Shown here: positions 35,149-43,866 of the stretch, piece by piece
How positions within the stretch are numbered: position 1 is the stretch's first letter
How the letters are laid out: every line of letters begins with the position of its first letter
Assembly: GCA_036504875.1 (NCBI GenBank)
Contig: DASXUK010000029.1
Coordinates: 16,101-80,100 of the forward strand
DNA: 64,000 nucleotides
Source of the DNA: JACPFJ01 sp036504875
GTDB taxonomy: Bacteria; Desulfobacterota; Desulfuromonadia; Geobacterales; Pseudopelobacteraceae
Direction: 5' to 3'
Notes under the pieces: generated by a model
Told to the model about the DNA's origin: nothing
Databases searched by the model: none
The model's input: the letters and a program-made list of their open reading frames with translations, nothing else
Made by a program: the position numbers and the translations under genes

Positions 35149-36132
35149 TCACATTTCCGCCAGTTTTTTCTCCCAGCGCCAGGCATCTGCCACGATGGTT
35201 TTCAGATCGGCATGCTTCGGACGCCAGCCGGTCAGCAGCCCGATTTTATCTGCCTGAGCCACCAGCGAAGCCGGGTCGCCCGGCCTGCGCTCGGCTTCGA
35301 TAACCTGAAAATCCACGCCGCTGACCGCCTTGACCAGTTTCAGCACTTCACGCACGCTGCTGCCGCGGCCATAACCGACATTCATAATTGCCGGTGCTCC
35401 GCCATCCTTCAGATAATTCAATGCCGCCAGATGCGCCGCAGCCAGATCTTCTACATGAATGTAATCGCGGATACCGGTTCCATCGGGAGTAGGATAGTCG
35501 GTACCATAGATGGCAATGCTATTGCGCATTCCTAAAGCAGCCTGACAGGCTACCTTGATCAGGTGAGTAGCCTCGGGTGTGCGCTGACCCATGCGGGCTT
35601 GGGGGTCAGCACCAGCCACATTAAAATACCGCAAAGCCACGTAGTTCATGCCATAGGCGCTTGCAGCATCCCGCAGCATCCACTCACTCATCAGCTTGGA
35701 GGTGCCGTACGGGTTAATTGGCGCTGGAGCGCTTTCCTCAGAGGCTACGCCGCCTTCCGGAAAGCCATAGACCGCGGCCGTGCTGGAGAAGATAAAACGC
35801 TGGACCTTGTGCCTGACGCAGGTCTCCAGCAGTCCGAGGGTGTTGCGGGTGTTGTTGGCATAATATTGTAAGGGCTTGGAGACCGATTCCGGGGCCACGA
35901 TAGAGGCGGCAAAATGCAGAACGGTTGAGAAATGGTATTTCTGGAAGGCTTTATCCAGCGCATCTCGATCAGCCAAATCGGCTTCGATAAGACCTTCGCC
36001 ATGAAGGGCATCGCGGAAACCGGTAGAAAGGTTGTCGTAGACAATTACGGTGTGACCTGCTTCGGAGAGCTGACGGGTGACATGGCTGCCGATGTAGCCA
36101 CAGCCACCGGTGACGAGGATGATTTCGGACAT
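35149..36132 (-). CDS. galE: UDP-glucose 4-epimerase
   Basis: 327-residue short-chain dehydrogenase-type epimerase interconverting UDP-glucose and UDP-galactose for surface polysaccharide. NAD-binding GGCGYIGSH is at the N-terminus, the catalytic Ser in FSSTAAVYG, and the YxxxK pair in NPYGTSKLMSE. The C-terminal RRPGDPASLVA region is also typical. Start 36132 (MSEIILV) is chosen because AAGGAA precedes it; an ATG four codons earlier exists. Confidence 0.95.
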   Translation of the reverse strand: MSEIILVTGGCGYIGSHVTRQLSEAGHTVIVYDNLSTGFRDALHGEGLIEADLADRDALDKAFQKYHFSTVLHFAASIVAPESVSKPLQYYANNTRNTLGLLETCVRHKVQRFIFSSTAAVYGFPEGGVASEESAPAPINPYGTSKLMSEWMLRDAASAYGMNYVALRYFNVAGADPQARMGQRTPEATHLIKVACQAALGMRNSIAIYGTDYPTPDGTGIRDYIHVEDLAAAHLAALNYLKDGGAPAIMNVGYGRGSSVREVLKLVKAVSGVDFQVIEAERRPGDPASLVAQADKIGLLTGWRPKHADLKTIVADAWRWEKKLAEM

Positions 36133-36226
36133 GATTTCCTTCATTCTGAGTTAATTCCGGCCATCATACCAAAAAGGCGATGATGGTCCAGTCGCTGCTC
36201 TGAAAGGGTAAAAAAGTAAGGCGAAC

Positions 36227-36994
36227 TTAGAGGTACTTTGCGATGCTATTCAGCGCCCGCTCCAGTCGTTTTTGGCTGTGAGCCTCAATGGTCCAGACTG
36301 AATCAGGGGCAAATTGCTTGAGCAATCCAAAGAATTTCTGAAAATCGATTTGGCCTTCGCCCAGCGGCAGATGTTCATCAGCTTGGCCGTGGTTGTCATG
36401 GATATGACTTTCAGCAATGTAAGAACCTAATTCGCTGAACCAGTTTTCCATGGTGACAGTGGTAAACATATTCCAGTGTCCGGTGTCGAAGCAGTGCTTG
36501 AAATGAGGATCGTCAATCGCCTCGAACAGGCCGCGCAGGGTGGATGGTTCCTTTTCGAAGATGTTCTCAATGGCGATGATCAGGCCCAGCTCTTTGGCCC
36601 GCGGGAGAAACTCCTGCCAAAACGCGATGCTGTTTTTTAGCCAGGCCATGCGGCTGTCCCCATAACGAAGCTCGTCATAGCCGGGATGGAAGACGATCAC
36701 CCGCGGGCGCAACAGCTCGGCCGCTTTAAAAACCTGTTGAAAGCGAGACCGGGTGGCCTCACGAATGGTCGGATCGAGGGCTCCCGGATTCAGATCCATA
36801 AACGGGGCATGGATGGTGGTCATCAGTCCGGCGTCATGAATTGCCTGGGCATTTGAGGCCAACTCTTCCCAGATCATCTGGTCAAGCGCCTCGGCCGGCA
36901 GAAATATCTCAGGATTAAGGTGCTGCGCCAAGATATAGCCCAGGTAGCTGGATAGCTGCGGATAAGGAACATGAACATGGATTTTTTCAGGCAT
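36227..36994 (-). CDS. Sugar phosphate isomerase/epimerase-like TIM barrel
   Basis: 255-residue protein of the xylose-isomerase-like/AP-endonuclease-2 superfamily. Metal-site residues are spread as usual: His in TIHAPFMD, His in VIVFHPGYDE, Glu in IAIENIFE, Asp/His in HCFDTGHWN, His in ESHIHDNHG, and Glu in WTIEAHS. The specific substrate cannot be read from sequence. It overlaps the potassium-channel gene by 8 nt, so the two are co-transcribed, though no functional link is evident. Confidence 0.82.
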   Translation of the reverse strand: MPEKIHVHVPYPQLSSYLGYILAQHLNPEIFLPAEALDQMIWEELASNAQAIHDAGLMTTIHAPFMDLNPGALDPTIREATRSRFQQVFKAAELLRPRVIVFHPGYDELRYGDSRMAWLKNSIAFWQEFLPRAKELGLIIAIENIFEKEPSTLRGLFEAIDDPHFKHCFDTGHWNMFTTVTMENWFSELGSYIAESHIHDNHGQADEHLPLGEGQIDFQKFFGLLKQFAPDSVWTIEAHSQKRLERALNSIAKYL

Positions 36995-38036
36995 TGGCTT
37001 TTAACTCACGATGTTTTTGAATTAAGGCGTCAGTGATCGTACGCCCCACCAGGTCTTCCAGTTTTGTGATGGCATTTGGTTCGCCCAGAATGATCAGGGT
37101 ATCGCCGCTTTCCACCTTTGATTGCGAGTGCGGGTTGAAGACCATTTTGCCATGCGATTTTTTAATACCGACAATGATAACGCCGATCTCCTTGCGAAAA
37201 CCGGAGCTCATCAAAGTTTCACCCACAAAGGCCGAATGGTCCGGAATGGTAATCTCCTCCATCTGCAGGTCAAGATGGTCGCTACCGGTAGCAATTTCGA
37301 TGAAGTCTACTACATTGGGGCGCAAAATTGATTGGGCCATCCTGCTGCCACCGATGAAATAGGGCGAAACCACCTTGTTGGCCCCGGCTCTTTTCAGCTT
37401 TATATCCGAGCCATCTTCCCCGGAGCGGGCCAGAATATAAAGATCCGGGTTGAGACCACGGGCGGTCAGGGTGATGTAGACATTGGATGTATCCGAGGTG
37501 ACTACCGAGATCAGGCCTTTGGCGCGCTTGATGCCGGCCTTTAGCAGAGTTTCATCCATAGTGGCGTCACCCTTGAGGAACAGGTAGTTTTCTTCCTCCA
37601 GTTTTTCAAGGGCTTCCGGGTCTTTTTCCGCTACTACGAAGGGCAGGTTATTGGCTGTAAACTCCTTGCAGATCAGTGAGCCGATCCGTCCGAAGCCGCA
37701 GATGATGTAATGATCCTCTAGCGCCCCTATTTTCTTTTCCACCTTTTTCCTCCCGATTACCCTTTGAATCTGCCCTTCAAACATGATTTGCGCCAGGCTG
37801 CCGACGATGTAACCCAGTACGCTAACGCCCACTATAATCAGGGATATTGTGAATACTTTACCACTATCGGTTAATTCGTGCACCTCCCTGAAACCGACGG
37901 TTCCCAGGGTGATTATCGTCATGTAAAAGGCGTCCAGAAATCGCCATTTTTCTATGGCCATGAATCCGAAGGTGCCGGCTGACATCAGTACGAGCAGGAT
38001 CAACATTGAAATTTTGAGATGTCGTACCGGATCCAT
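36987..38036 (-). CDS. Two-transmembrane RCK potassium channel (MthK/GsuK type)
   Basis: 349-residue channel subunit: helix 1 at about residues 8-28, pore loop with a selectivity filter TLGTVGFRE (TVGF in place of the usual TVGYG), helix 2 at about 60-85, then an RCK_N domain with the Rossmann motif ICGFGRIGSLICKEF and an RCK_C domain in the last 80 residues. It should form a ligand-gated tetrameric K+ channel. The filter variant occurs in some bacterial RCK channels. Confidence 0.9.
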   Translation of the reverse strand: MDPVRHLKISMLILLVLMSAGTFGFMAIEKWRFLDAFYMTIITLGTVGFREVHELTDSGKVFTISLIIVGVSVLGYIVGSLAQIMFEGQIQRVIGRKKVEKKIGALEDHYIICGFGRIGSLICKEFTANNLPFVVAEKDPEALEKLEEENYLFLKGDATMDETLLKAGIKRAKGLISVVTSDTSNVYITLTARGLNPDLYILARSGEDGSDIKLKRAGANKVVSPYFIGGSRMAQSILRPNVVDFIEIATGSDHLDLQMEEITIPDHSAFVGETLMSSGFRKEIGVIIVGIKKSHGKMVFNPHSQSKVESGDTLIILGEPNAITKLEDLVGRTITDALIQKHRELKANA

Positions 38037-38242
38037 ATTGCCTCTGCGAGTCTGAATTTAAACAATGAACCTGATATAAATAGCTGAAATATTCGTCTTT
38101 GTGCAGATTACCTGCTGGAGCGCCAAAATTCAAGGCAGATTTTGCCGGAATGTCGTCAATTTATTTTTTGCGGAAGTTAATCAACGTAAATATATTTGAT
38201 GCAAACCTGTACGCAAAAATACGTAAAACCAGAAGGTTACAG

Positions 38243-38270
38243 TTGACAAATGCTGCATACTGTATACAAT
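38243..38270 (+). promoter_or_regulatory. Sigma-70 promoter with overlapping GntR-type operator
   Basis: TTGACA at 38243-38248 and TACAAT at 38265-38270 are separated by 16 nt. TGTATACA (38261-38268), a palindrome of the FadR-subfamily GntR operator type (t.GTa.tAC.a), overlaps the -10 box, so the downstream GntR gene probably represses itself and the selA operon. The site also rules out the upstream ATG at 38250 as start. Confidence 0.6.
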
Positions 38271-38300
38271 GAGGCAAAATTAAACCGGGGTTTCCATTCA

Positions 38301-38975
38301 ATGATAAAACATATCGAAAAGCATCTCACCTTACGGGAAAAAATACTTGAAAATATACGTGATGCCATAATTGCAGGCTCACTCAAAGCTGGTAGTCGCG
38401 TTTCGGAGCCGGATCTGGCCGAACGCTATGGAATCAGCCGCACTCCGATTCGTGAAGCATTTCGTCAGCTGGAATCAGAGGGCTATCTGACAGTGATTCC
38501 CCGGCGCGGAGCAATAGTCAGAGAGTTTAGCCCGAAGGATGTAGAAGAATTTTATGCAATCAAAAGTATTTTGGAAGGATATGCCGCTCGTATGGCCTGC
38601 GAAAAGCTGACCGAGAAAGAACTTGTCAAGCTGCAGACCATCAACAATCGTCTGGCGGAATTAGCTAGCCACAATGACATCAAGAATTTTTTCAAGGTAC
38701 ACAGTGATTTTCATGATCTTTTTATAAAGGCCGCCGACAATGAGAAATTGCGGGAGTTGATTGACAGCCTGGTGAATCGCTTTCAGCGCTTGCGGCTGAT
38801 GTCGCTTTCCATGCCTGGCCGCATGAGAATCTCTATTCAGGAACATGAAAAAATCATTGATGCTTTCCGCAGAAAAGATGCCACCACAGCTGAAAGGCTG
38901 GTACGCAAAAATGCCGAGTATGGCGGCCTTGTTCTTATGGATGGTAGCGCTTCGCCACCAACCTGTGACATCTGA
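38301..38975 (+). CDS. GntR-family (FadR/FCD) transcriptional regulator
   Basis: 224-residue regulator. N-terminal winged helix (LREKILENIRDAIIAG... ISRTPIREAFRQLESEGYL) and a C-terminal all-helical FCD ligand-binding domain with metal-type residues in HSDFHDLFIKAA. Start 38301 (MIKHIEKH) is used because the promoter lies over the earlier ATG. It is the first gene before selA (8-nt gap), so it may control selenocysteine synthesis, isoprenoid synthesis, or simply itself (inference). Effector unknown; FCD proteins often bind organic acids. Confidence 0.88.
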   Translation: MIKHIEKHLTLREKILENIRDAIIAGSLKAGSRVSEPDLAERYGISRTPIREAFRQLESEGYLTVIPRRGAIVREFSPKDVEEFYAIKSILEGYAARMACEKLTEKELVKLQTINNRLAELASHNDIKNFFKVHSDFHDLFIKAADNEKLRELIDSLVNRFQRLRLMSLSMPGRMRISIQEHEKIIDAFRRKDATTAERLVRKNAEYGGLVLMDGSASPPTCDI

Positions 38976-38983
38976 GGATAAGC

Positions 38984-40405
38984 ATGGCTGATAATGTACA
39001 GGATGTGCTGAGGCAGATCCCGAAAGTGGATCGTGTTCTGGAATGGCCTGAGATCGCTGCACTGCTCGAGCTTACTCCCCGGAGTGAGATTGTCGCTGCC
39101 ATACGCAAATATCTGGATGAGTTGCGGGGACAGGTGCGCTCCGGTGCCGTCAGTTCGCTTCCGGGGCATGAAGATCTGGTCGCCAAGATCGTTTTTGAAC
39201 TGGAACAGCGCTCATCCAGCAGTCTGCGGCCGGTGATCAACGGAACCGGTGTCGTTGTCCATACCAATCTGGGGCGCTCACCTTTGGCCGATAAGGCCGA
39301 GGAAGCCATTCGCAAGATCTCAGGCGGCTATTCCAATCTCGAATACAATCTCATCAGCGGTGAACGCGGCACGCGCTATTCCCATGTTGAAGCCTTGATC
39401 TGTGAGCTGACCGGAGCAGAAGCGGCCTTGGTGGTGAACAATAACGCTGCGGCGGTTATGCTGGCGCTCTCAAGCCTGGCACAGGGACGTGAGGTGGTGG
39501 TTTCACGCGGGGAATTGGTCGAGATCGGTGGATCTTTCCGTATTCCGGATGTAATGCGCCAAAGCGGTGCCCGCTTGGTTGAGGTGGGGACCACCAACCG
39601 CACCCATTTCCGTGATTTCGAGTCAGCTATCTCCGATTCAACCGCTTTGCTCCTTAAGGTTCATACTAGCAATTTCGCCATAGTGGGATTCACCGCCGAC
39701 ACAAGCATTGCCGAGATGTCGGTTCTTGGACGCCAGGCAGGTGTTCCGGTTATGCTGGATGCCGGCAGTGGCTGTCTGATTGACCTGAGTCCCTACGGGA
39801 TCAGCGGTGAACCGACCATCCGCCAGTATTTGGCTGAGGGGGCCGGGGTAGTGACCTTTAGCGGCGACAAGTTGCTGGGTGGCCCGCAAGCCGGAATCAT
39901 CGCCGGACAGCGCGATCTGCTTGAGCCGATGAAACGGCATTCGCTGTTAAGGGCGGTGCGGATCGACAAGCTTACTCTGGCTGCTCTGGAGGCGACCCTC
40001 AAGCTTTATCGGGATGATCGTGGCGCTCTGCAATCGATTCCCACCCTGCGGATGCTGACTGCACCGGCCGAACTCCTGGCCAAGACCGCCGATCAGATAA
40101 TCCGCCGTTTCAGACGCACGCTGCCTGAGGCAGTGTCCCTTTCAAAGCATTCAGGTGAATCTAGTGCTGGCGGTGGTTCTTTTCCTCTGCTACAATTACC
40201 CACTTCGCTGATTGAGGTGCAGATAGCCAATGTCTCCCCGCAGCAAATTGAAGCTGCCCTGCGCCGGGCCCCTGTTCCGGTTGTAGGGCGTATTCAGCGT
40301 GACAGGTTCCTATTAGATGTGCGTACCATTCTTGAACGCGATCTGACGGCTCTGTCCGAATCACTTGCCTGGGCTATGAACTACCTGATAAAAGGATCAA
40401 GATGA
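38984..40405 (+). CDS. selA: L-seryl-tRNA(Sec) selenium transferase SelA
   Basis: 473-residue PLP enzyme converting Ser-tRNA(Sec) to Sec-tRNA(Sec) with selenophosphate. It has the N-terminal helical domain, the INGTGVVVHTNLGRSPL motif, and the PLP Lys296 in FSGDKLLGGPQAG. Full length, no gaps. It overlaps ispD by 4 nt. Its presence shows the organism decodes UGA as Sec, which supports the two selenoprotein calls here (arsS and rhodanese). selB, selC and selD are not in the window. Confidence 0.97.
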   Translation: MADNVQDVLRQIPKVDRVLEWPEIAALLELTPRSEIVAAIRKYLDELRGQVRSGAVSSLPGHEDLVAKIVFELEQRSSSSLRPVINGTGVVVHTNLGRSPLADKAEEAIRKISGGYSNLEYNLISGERGTRYSHVEALICELTGAEAALVVNNNAAAVMLALSSLAQGREVVVSRGELVEIGGSFRIPDVMRQSGARLVEVGTTNRTHFRDFESAISDSTALLLKVHTSNFAIVGFTADTSIAEMSVLGRQAGVPVMLDAGSGCLIDLSPYGISGEPTIRQYLAEGAGVVTFSGDKLLGGPQAGIIAGQRDLLEPMKRHSLLRAVRIDKLTLAALEATLKLYRDDRGALQSIPTLRMLTAPAELLAKTADQIIRRFRRTLPEAVSLSKHSGESSAGGGSFPLLQLPTSLIEVQIANVSPQQIEAALRRAPVPVVGRIQRDRFLLDVRTILERDLTALSESLAWAMNYLIKGSR

Positions 40406-41103
40406 AAAGCTTCAAGTCATTTGCCGTTATTCCGGCCGCCGGAATGGGCAAACGCATGGGCGCCTCGATAAACAAGCAATACCTGAAGCTGGCTGATGCG
40501 CCTATTGTTGCTCGTACCATAGCTGTTTTTGAACAGTCCCCCCTGATTGATGGCATTATTCTGGTTACCCCTGAGGAAGAGATCCCTTACTGCCGTGAGC
40601 ATGTGGTGGAAGCCAGCTGTTTTCGCAAAGTGCTGGAGATAGTTCCAGGTGGACGAGAGCGACAGAATTCGGTCATGAACGGTCTGATGGCTCTCAAAAA
40701 CCGGATCGGCCAGGATGATGTGGTCTTAATCCATGACGGCGTCAGGCCATTCATAACGGCTGAGATTCTGCAGGAGTCAATCGCGGTTGCCAGAAACTAC
40801 GATGGCGCATTGGTAGCGGTTCCAGTCAAGGACACTATCAAGAGCGTGCGCGACGGTAAGGTCGTTGACACCCCACCCAGGGAAAACTTGTGGCAGGCGC
40901 AAACCCCGCAATCATTTCGTTTCAGGATTATCTATGATGCCCACTGCCGTGCCGAACAGGCTGGTTTCATGGGGACTGATGATGCCTCACTGGTAGAGCG
41001 TTTAGGCGGCATTGTCGGGATAGTAGCCGGAAGTTACCGCAATATCAAGATCACCACCCCCGAAGACCTGGTTTTAGGCGAAGCCTTTCTGGCCAACCCA
41101 TAG
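40402..41103 (+). CDS. ispD: 2-C-methyl-D-erythritol 4-phosphate cytidylyltransferase
   Basis: 233-residue enzyme of the non-mevalonate isoprenoid pathway, forming CDP-ME from MEP and CTP. Key motifs: VIPAAGMGKRMGASINKQYL (CTP binding), LIHDGVRPF, and TPQSFR. It overlaps selA by ATGA, so it is translationally coupled to it. ispF, a common neighbour, is absent; the next gene is a signalling protein. Confidence 0.95.
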   Translation: MKSFKSFAVIPAAGMGKRMGASINKQYLKLADAPIVARTIAVFEQSPLIDGIILVTPEEEIPYCREHVVEASCFRKVLEIVPGGRERQNSVMNGLMALKNRIGQDDVVLIHDGVRPFITAEILQESIAVARNYDGALVAVPVKDTIKSVRDGKVVDTPPRENLWQAQTPQSFRFRIIYDAHCRAEQAGFMGTDDASLVERLGGIVGIVAGSYRNIKITTPEDLVLGEAFLANP

Positions 41104-41111
41104 GAGTATTT

Positions 41112-42278
41112 GTGACAGTACAAGCCAATGACCGCATACTGATCGTTGACGATGAGCCTGATATAGCTCTCATACTCAAGTTGCATCTGGAAGATGCCGG
41201 CTACAGTACCGCCTGGGCCCAGGACGGCAAAAAAGCCCTGGCAATGCTCGCTGAAGGTGAATATTCCCTTGTGCTGCTTGATATCCGGCTGCCGCGTCTG
41301 GGCGGGGTGGAGGTTTTGCGCTGTGTCCGTGAGTCAGGCAATAATGTGGCGGTAATCATGATGACCGCCCACGGCAGTGAGGATCTGGCGGTTGAATGCA
41401 TGAAAGCGGGTGCAATCGATTATTTTCCGAAGCCGTTTGCACTTGATGACATGTTGCCGAGGGTCCAGCGAGCGATTGCCTATCGCAGAGCATTACTGGA
41501 AAAACAACGCCTTGAACAGGAGAAGGCAAATTTTGTATCTATGCTGTCTCACGATCTGAAAAACCCGATCACGGCCGTAATCGGGTCGATCGATATCATG
41601 CGTGAAGGCCGCCTGGGACCGGTAAACAGCGAGCAGGTCGAATACCTGGAATCAGCCATTGACAGCTGCAATGAAGTAGTTGCCATGATCGATAATCTGC
41701 TCGATATTCATCGTTTTGAAGCCGGCAAGATGCAGATGAATATCAGCATCTACAACCCGGTAGACATCATTACTACGGTGGCTAGAAGATTTTCCAAGGC
41801 CGCCGCTCATGAACAGATCCGATTTGTTGTCGAGATAGCCAAGGAACTCCCGCCGGTAGCTGTTGACCGGAGTGCCTTGACCAGAGTCATAGCGAACCTG
41901 CTTGGCAACGCAATCAAATTTACCCCGCAAGAGGGGGAGATTATCCTTTCCTGCCAGAGAGTCAGACAAAAAGAGCTGCCTGAGAAGCTGAAGTTGCCCG
42001 AATATCTTAACATCCCTGAAGAATTTTTCCGCCACAGACAGTACGTGAATCTAAACATTACCGACAATGGCGCTGGAATAGCTGATGAAGATCTCGCCCG
42101 CGTATTCGAGAGATTCTACCAGTCCAAACGCGCAGGTAACGAGCGGGGCGGTGCGGGTCTGGGGCTGGCCTATTGCAAGATGGCCATTGAAAAAATGGGT
42201 GGAGAAATCTGGGTGGAGAGTGAACTTGGCAAGGGGAGTATATTCAGAATAGTTTTACCTTGTAAGGAAGATATATGA
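41112..42278 (+). CDS. Response regulator-histidine kinase hybrid (REC-HisKA-HATPase)
   Basis: 388-residue cytoplasmic protein with an N-terminal REC domain (phospho-Asp in LVLLDIRLPRLGG; Lys in YFPKPF), then HisKA with His in SMLSHDLKNPITA, and HATPase with NLLGNAIKFTP, DNGAGI and GGAGLGLAYCK. An insertion of about 30 residues rich in Glu/Lys/Leu/Pro sits between the N and G1 boxes. GTG start with AGGAG 5 nt upstream. It is 8 nt after ispD, so it belongs to the same transcript; a sensing role for that operon is unproven. Confidence 0.9.
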   Translation: MTVQANDRILIVDDEPDIALILKLHLEDAGYSTAWAQDGKKALAMLAEGEYSLVLLDIRLPRLGGVEVLRCVRESGNNVAVIMMTAHGSEDLAVECMKAGAIDYFPKPFALDDMLPRVQRAIAYRRALLEKQRLEQEKANFVSMLSHDLKNPITAVIGSIDIMREGRLGPVNSEQVEYLESAIDSCNEVVAMIDNLLDIHRFEAGKMQMNISIYNPVDIITTVARRFSKAAAHEQIRFVVEIAKELPPVAVDRSALTRVIANLLGNAIKFTPQEGEIILSCQRVRQKELPEKLKLPEYLNIPEEFFRHRQYVNLNITDNGAGIADEDLARVFERFYQSKRAGNERGGAGLGLAYCKMAIEKMGGEIWVESELGKGSIFRIVLPCKEDI

Positions 42279-42300
42279 AATTGAATCCAAGGAGTTCCCT

Positions 42301-42789
42301 ATGCTGTTAAAAGCATTTGTAGCACTGATCGTGACGACAACTTTGTGGATGACTACTCCCGCAGCGGCTTCAGAAATTGATTTCAGCAAAGCAGTGGTGG
42401 TTGGCTCCGGCTCCAAAACCGTGGTGGAATTTACCGATCCCGACTGCCCCTTTTGCCGCAAGGCATCCACATATTTTGATGCCAGGCCGGAAATAAAGCG
42501 CTACGTCTTCTTTTACCCGCTCCCCCGCCACCCAAAGGCCAAGGAAAAGGTGCAGCATATCCTGTCTCTGCCAGAAAATGAGCGGGCCCTAGCCTACCAT
42601 GATGCCATGTCCGGCAAGTTTGATAATATTCAAGTTTTGCATGTCACCCCCAAAGGTATCAAGCTACAAGAAGAGCAGATGGAGATTGTCAGAAAAAATA
42701 AGGTTAATGCCACACCTACTTTTATGATCAATGGGCGAGTGATTGAGGGGCTTGATCAGAAGAGGGTTGAGGAGGCTCTGGGAAAGTAA
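42301..42789 (+). CDS. Periplasmic thioredoxin-fold disulfide protein (DsbC-like)
   Basis: 162-residue secreted protein. Signal peptide (LLKAFVALIVTTTLWMTTPAAA), then a thioredoxin-fold core with the redox motif DPDCPFCRKAS and the cis-Pro segment NATPTFMINGRV. It is like the catalytic half of DsbC/DsbG but lacks the N-terminal dimerisation domain. It may help multiheme cytochrome maturation or disulfide repair (inference). AAGGAG precedes the ATG. Confidence 0.88.
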   Translation: MLLKAFVALIVTTTLWMTTPAAASEIDFSKAVVVGSGSKTVVEFTDPDCPFCRKASTYFDARPEIKRYVFFYPLPRHPKAKEKVQHILSLPENERALAYHDAMSGKFDNIQVLHVTPKGIKLQEEQMEIVRKNKVNATPTFMINGRVIEGLDQKRVEEALGK

Positions 42790-42810
42790 GCTGAAAATAA
42801 AATTTCATTT

Positions 42811-42855
42811 AAAAAGCCCATTCATGCTGTTCAATGGCATAAACGGGCTTTTTTC
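42811..42855. terminator. Bidirectional terminator between convergent genes
   Basis: AAAAAGCCCATTCATGC and GCATAAACGGGCTTTTTT pair in two blocks (AAGCCC/GGGCTT and ATGC/GCAT), with A-run and T-run on either side. Confidence 0.75.
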
Positions 42856-42879
42856 TTGTTTTAAAGTCAGGCTTGAAGG

Positions 42880-43725
42880 TTAAAACTCCATTGGCATGGC
42901 CTTGACCTGTTTAGCGGTAAAGACCGGTCCATCCTTGCAGACATAGACATTGCCGACATTACAGCGGCCGCATTTGCCCAGGCCGCACTTCATGCGGTTT
43001 TCCAGGGTGGTATAGACCTGCTCATCGGTGAAGCCAAGCTTTTCCAACACCGGCAGGGTGAACTTGATCATGATCGGCGGTCCGCAAACCAGGGCGATAG
43101 TATTATCCGCGCTGGGTGCCGCCTCCTCCAGAACATTTGGAACAAAACCGACCTTACCATCCCATGCGGGACTGTTACCACCTGGATCAACCGTCTTGAC
43201 CAGCCGGACGTCGGCCCGAGTTGTCCATTCCTCAAGCTCACGCTTGTACACCAGATCACTTTCTGTACGGGCACCGTACACAATCGTAATGTCGCCGAAC
43301 TTGTCTCGCCAGTCCAGGCAGTTCCAGATCAGCGTCCTAAGCGGGGGCAGAGCAATTCCGCCTGCCACGAATACCAGGTTCTTGCCGAAGAACTCTTCGA
43401 TCGGGAACGAATTACCATAAGGGCCACGTACGCCCATGGTGTCACCCACCTCCAGTCGTCGCAATTCCTCCGTCACCCTGCCCACCGAGCGAAAGCAGCA
43501 CTCAATGTGCCCTTTTCGTGTCGGTGAAGAAGCGATGCAAAAAGTCGATTCTCCAGCCCCGAAGGCAGAGTACTCGCCGAACTGCCCGGCGCGGAAGCTG
43601 AATTCCTCACGGACTTTTTCGTCCTGGAAGACCAGTCGCAGGGTACGCACATCGGGGGTCTCGTCGATAATCTCCTCGACAGTGGCTAGAAAGGGTAAAT
43701 AGATATTTTTTTTATTATCGCACAT
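42880..43725 (-). CDS. flxA: FlxA-like FAD/NAD(P)-binding oxidoreductase subunit
   Basis: 281-residue ferredoxin-reductase-type subunit. The FAD domain (RAGQFGEYSAFGAGESTFCIAS) and NAD domain (LVFVAGGIALPPLR, CGPPIMIKFT) are followed by a C-terminal 2Fe-2S site (CGLGKCGRCNVG...C). It is the last gene of the hdrCBA-flxDCBA cluster, where Flx feeds NADH electrons to HdrABC for flavin-based bifurcation (family knowledge). Similar subunits occur in sulfhydrogenase and sulfite reductase complexes, but the context favours Flx. Confidence 0.85.
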   Translation of the reverse strand: MCDNKKNIYLPFLATVEEIIDETPDVRTLRLVFQDEKVREEFSFRAGQFGEYSAFGAGESTFCIASSPTRKGHIECCFRSVGRVTEELRRLEVGDTMGVRGPYGNSFPIEEFFGKNLVFVAGGIALPPLRTLIWNCLDWRDKFGDITIVYGARTESDLVYKRELEEWTTRADVRLVKTVDPGGNSPAWDGKVGFVPNVLEEAAPSADNTIALVCGPPIMIKFTLPVLEKLGFTDEQVYTTLENRMKCGLGKCGRCNVGNVYVCKDGPVFTAKQVKAMPMEF

Positions 43726-43737
43726 GGTTAAAACCTT

Positions 43738-43853
43738 TTCACCACGAAGGCACGAAGAGCACGAAGGAAATCAAAAGATACAAAAGATACAAAAGGGTTT
43801 TGTCTCCTCAAAAAGGATTTGCCTTTCTTCGTGTCCTTCGTGCCTTCGTGGTC
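43738..43853. repeat. Inverted-repeat element, CACGAAGG type
   Basis: Left arm CCACGAAGGCACGAAGAGCACGAAGG (43742-43767, broken into units CACGAAGx) and its complement at 43821-43853 (CTTTCTTCGTGTCCTTCGTGCCTTCGTGG) flank a 50-nt A-rich centre. It fills the flxB-flxA spacer. Confidence 0.8.
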
Positions 43854-43866
43854 AGATGCTTTGAAT

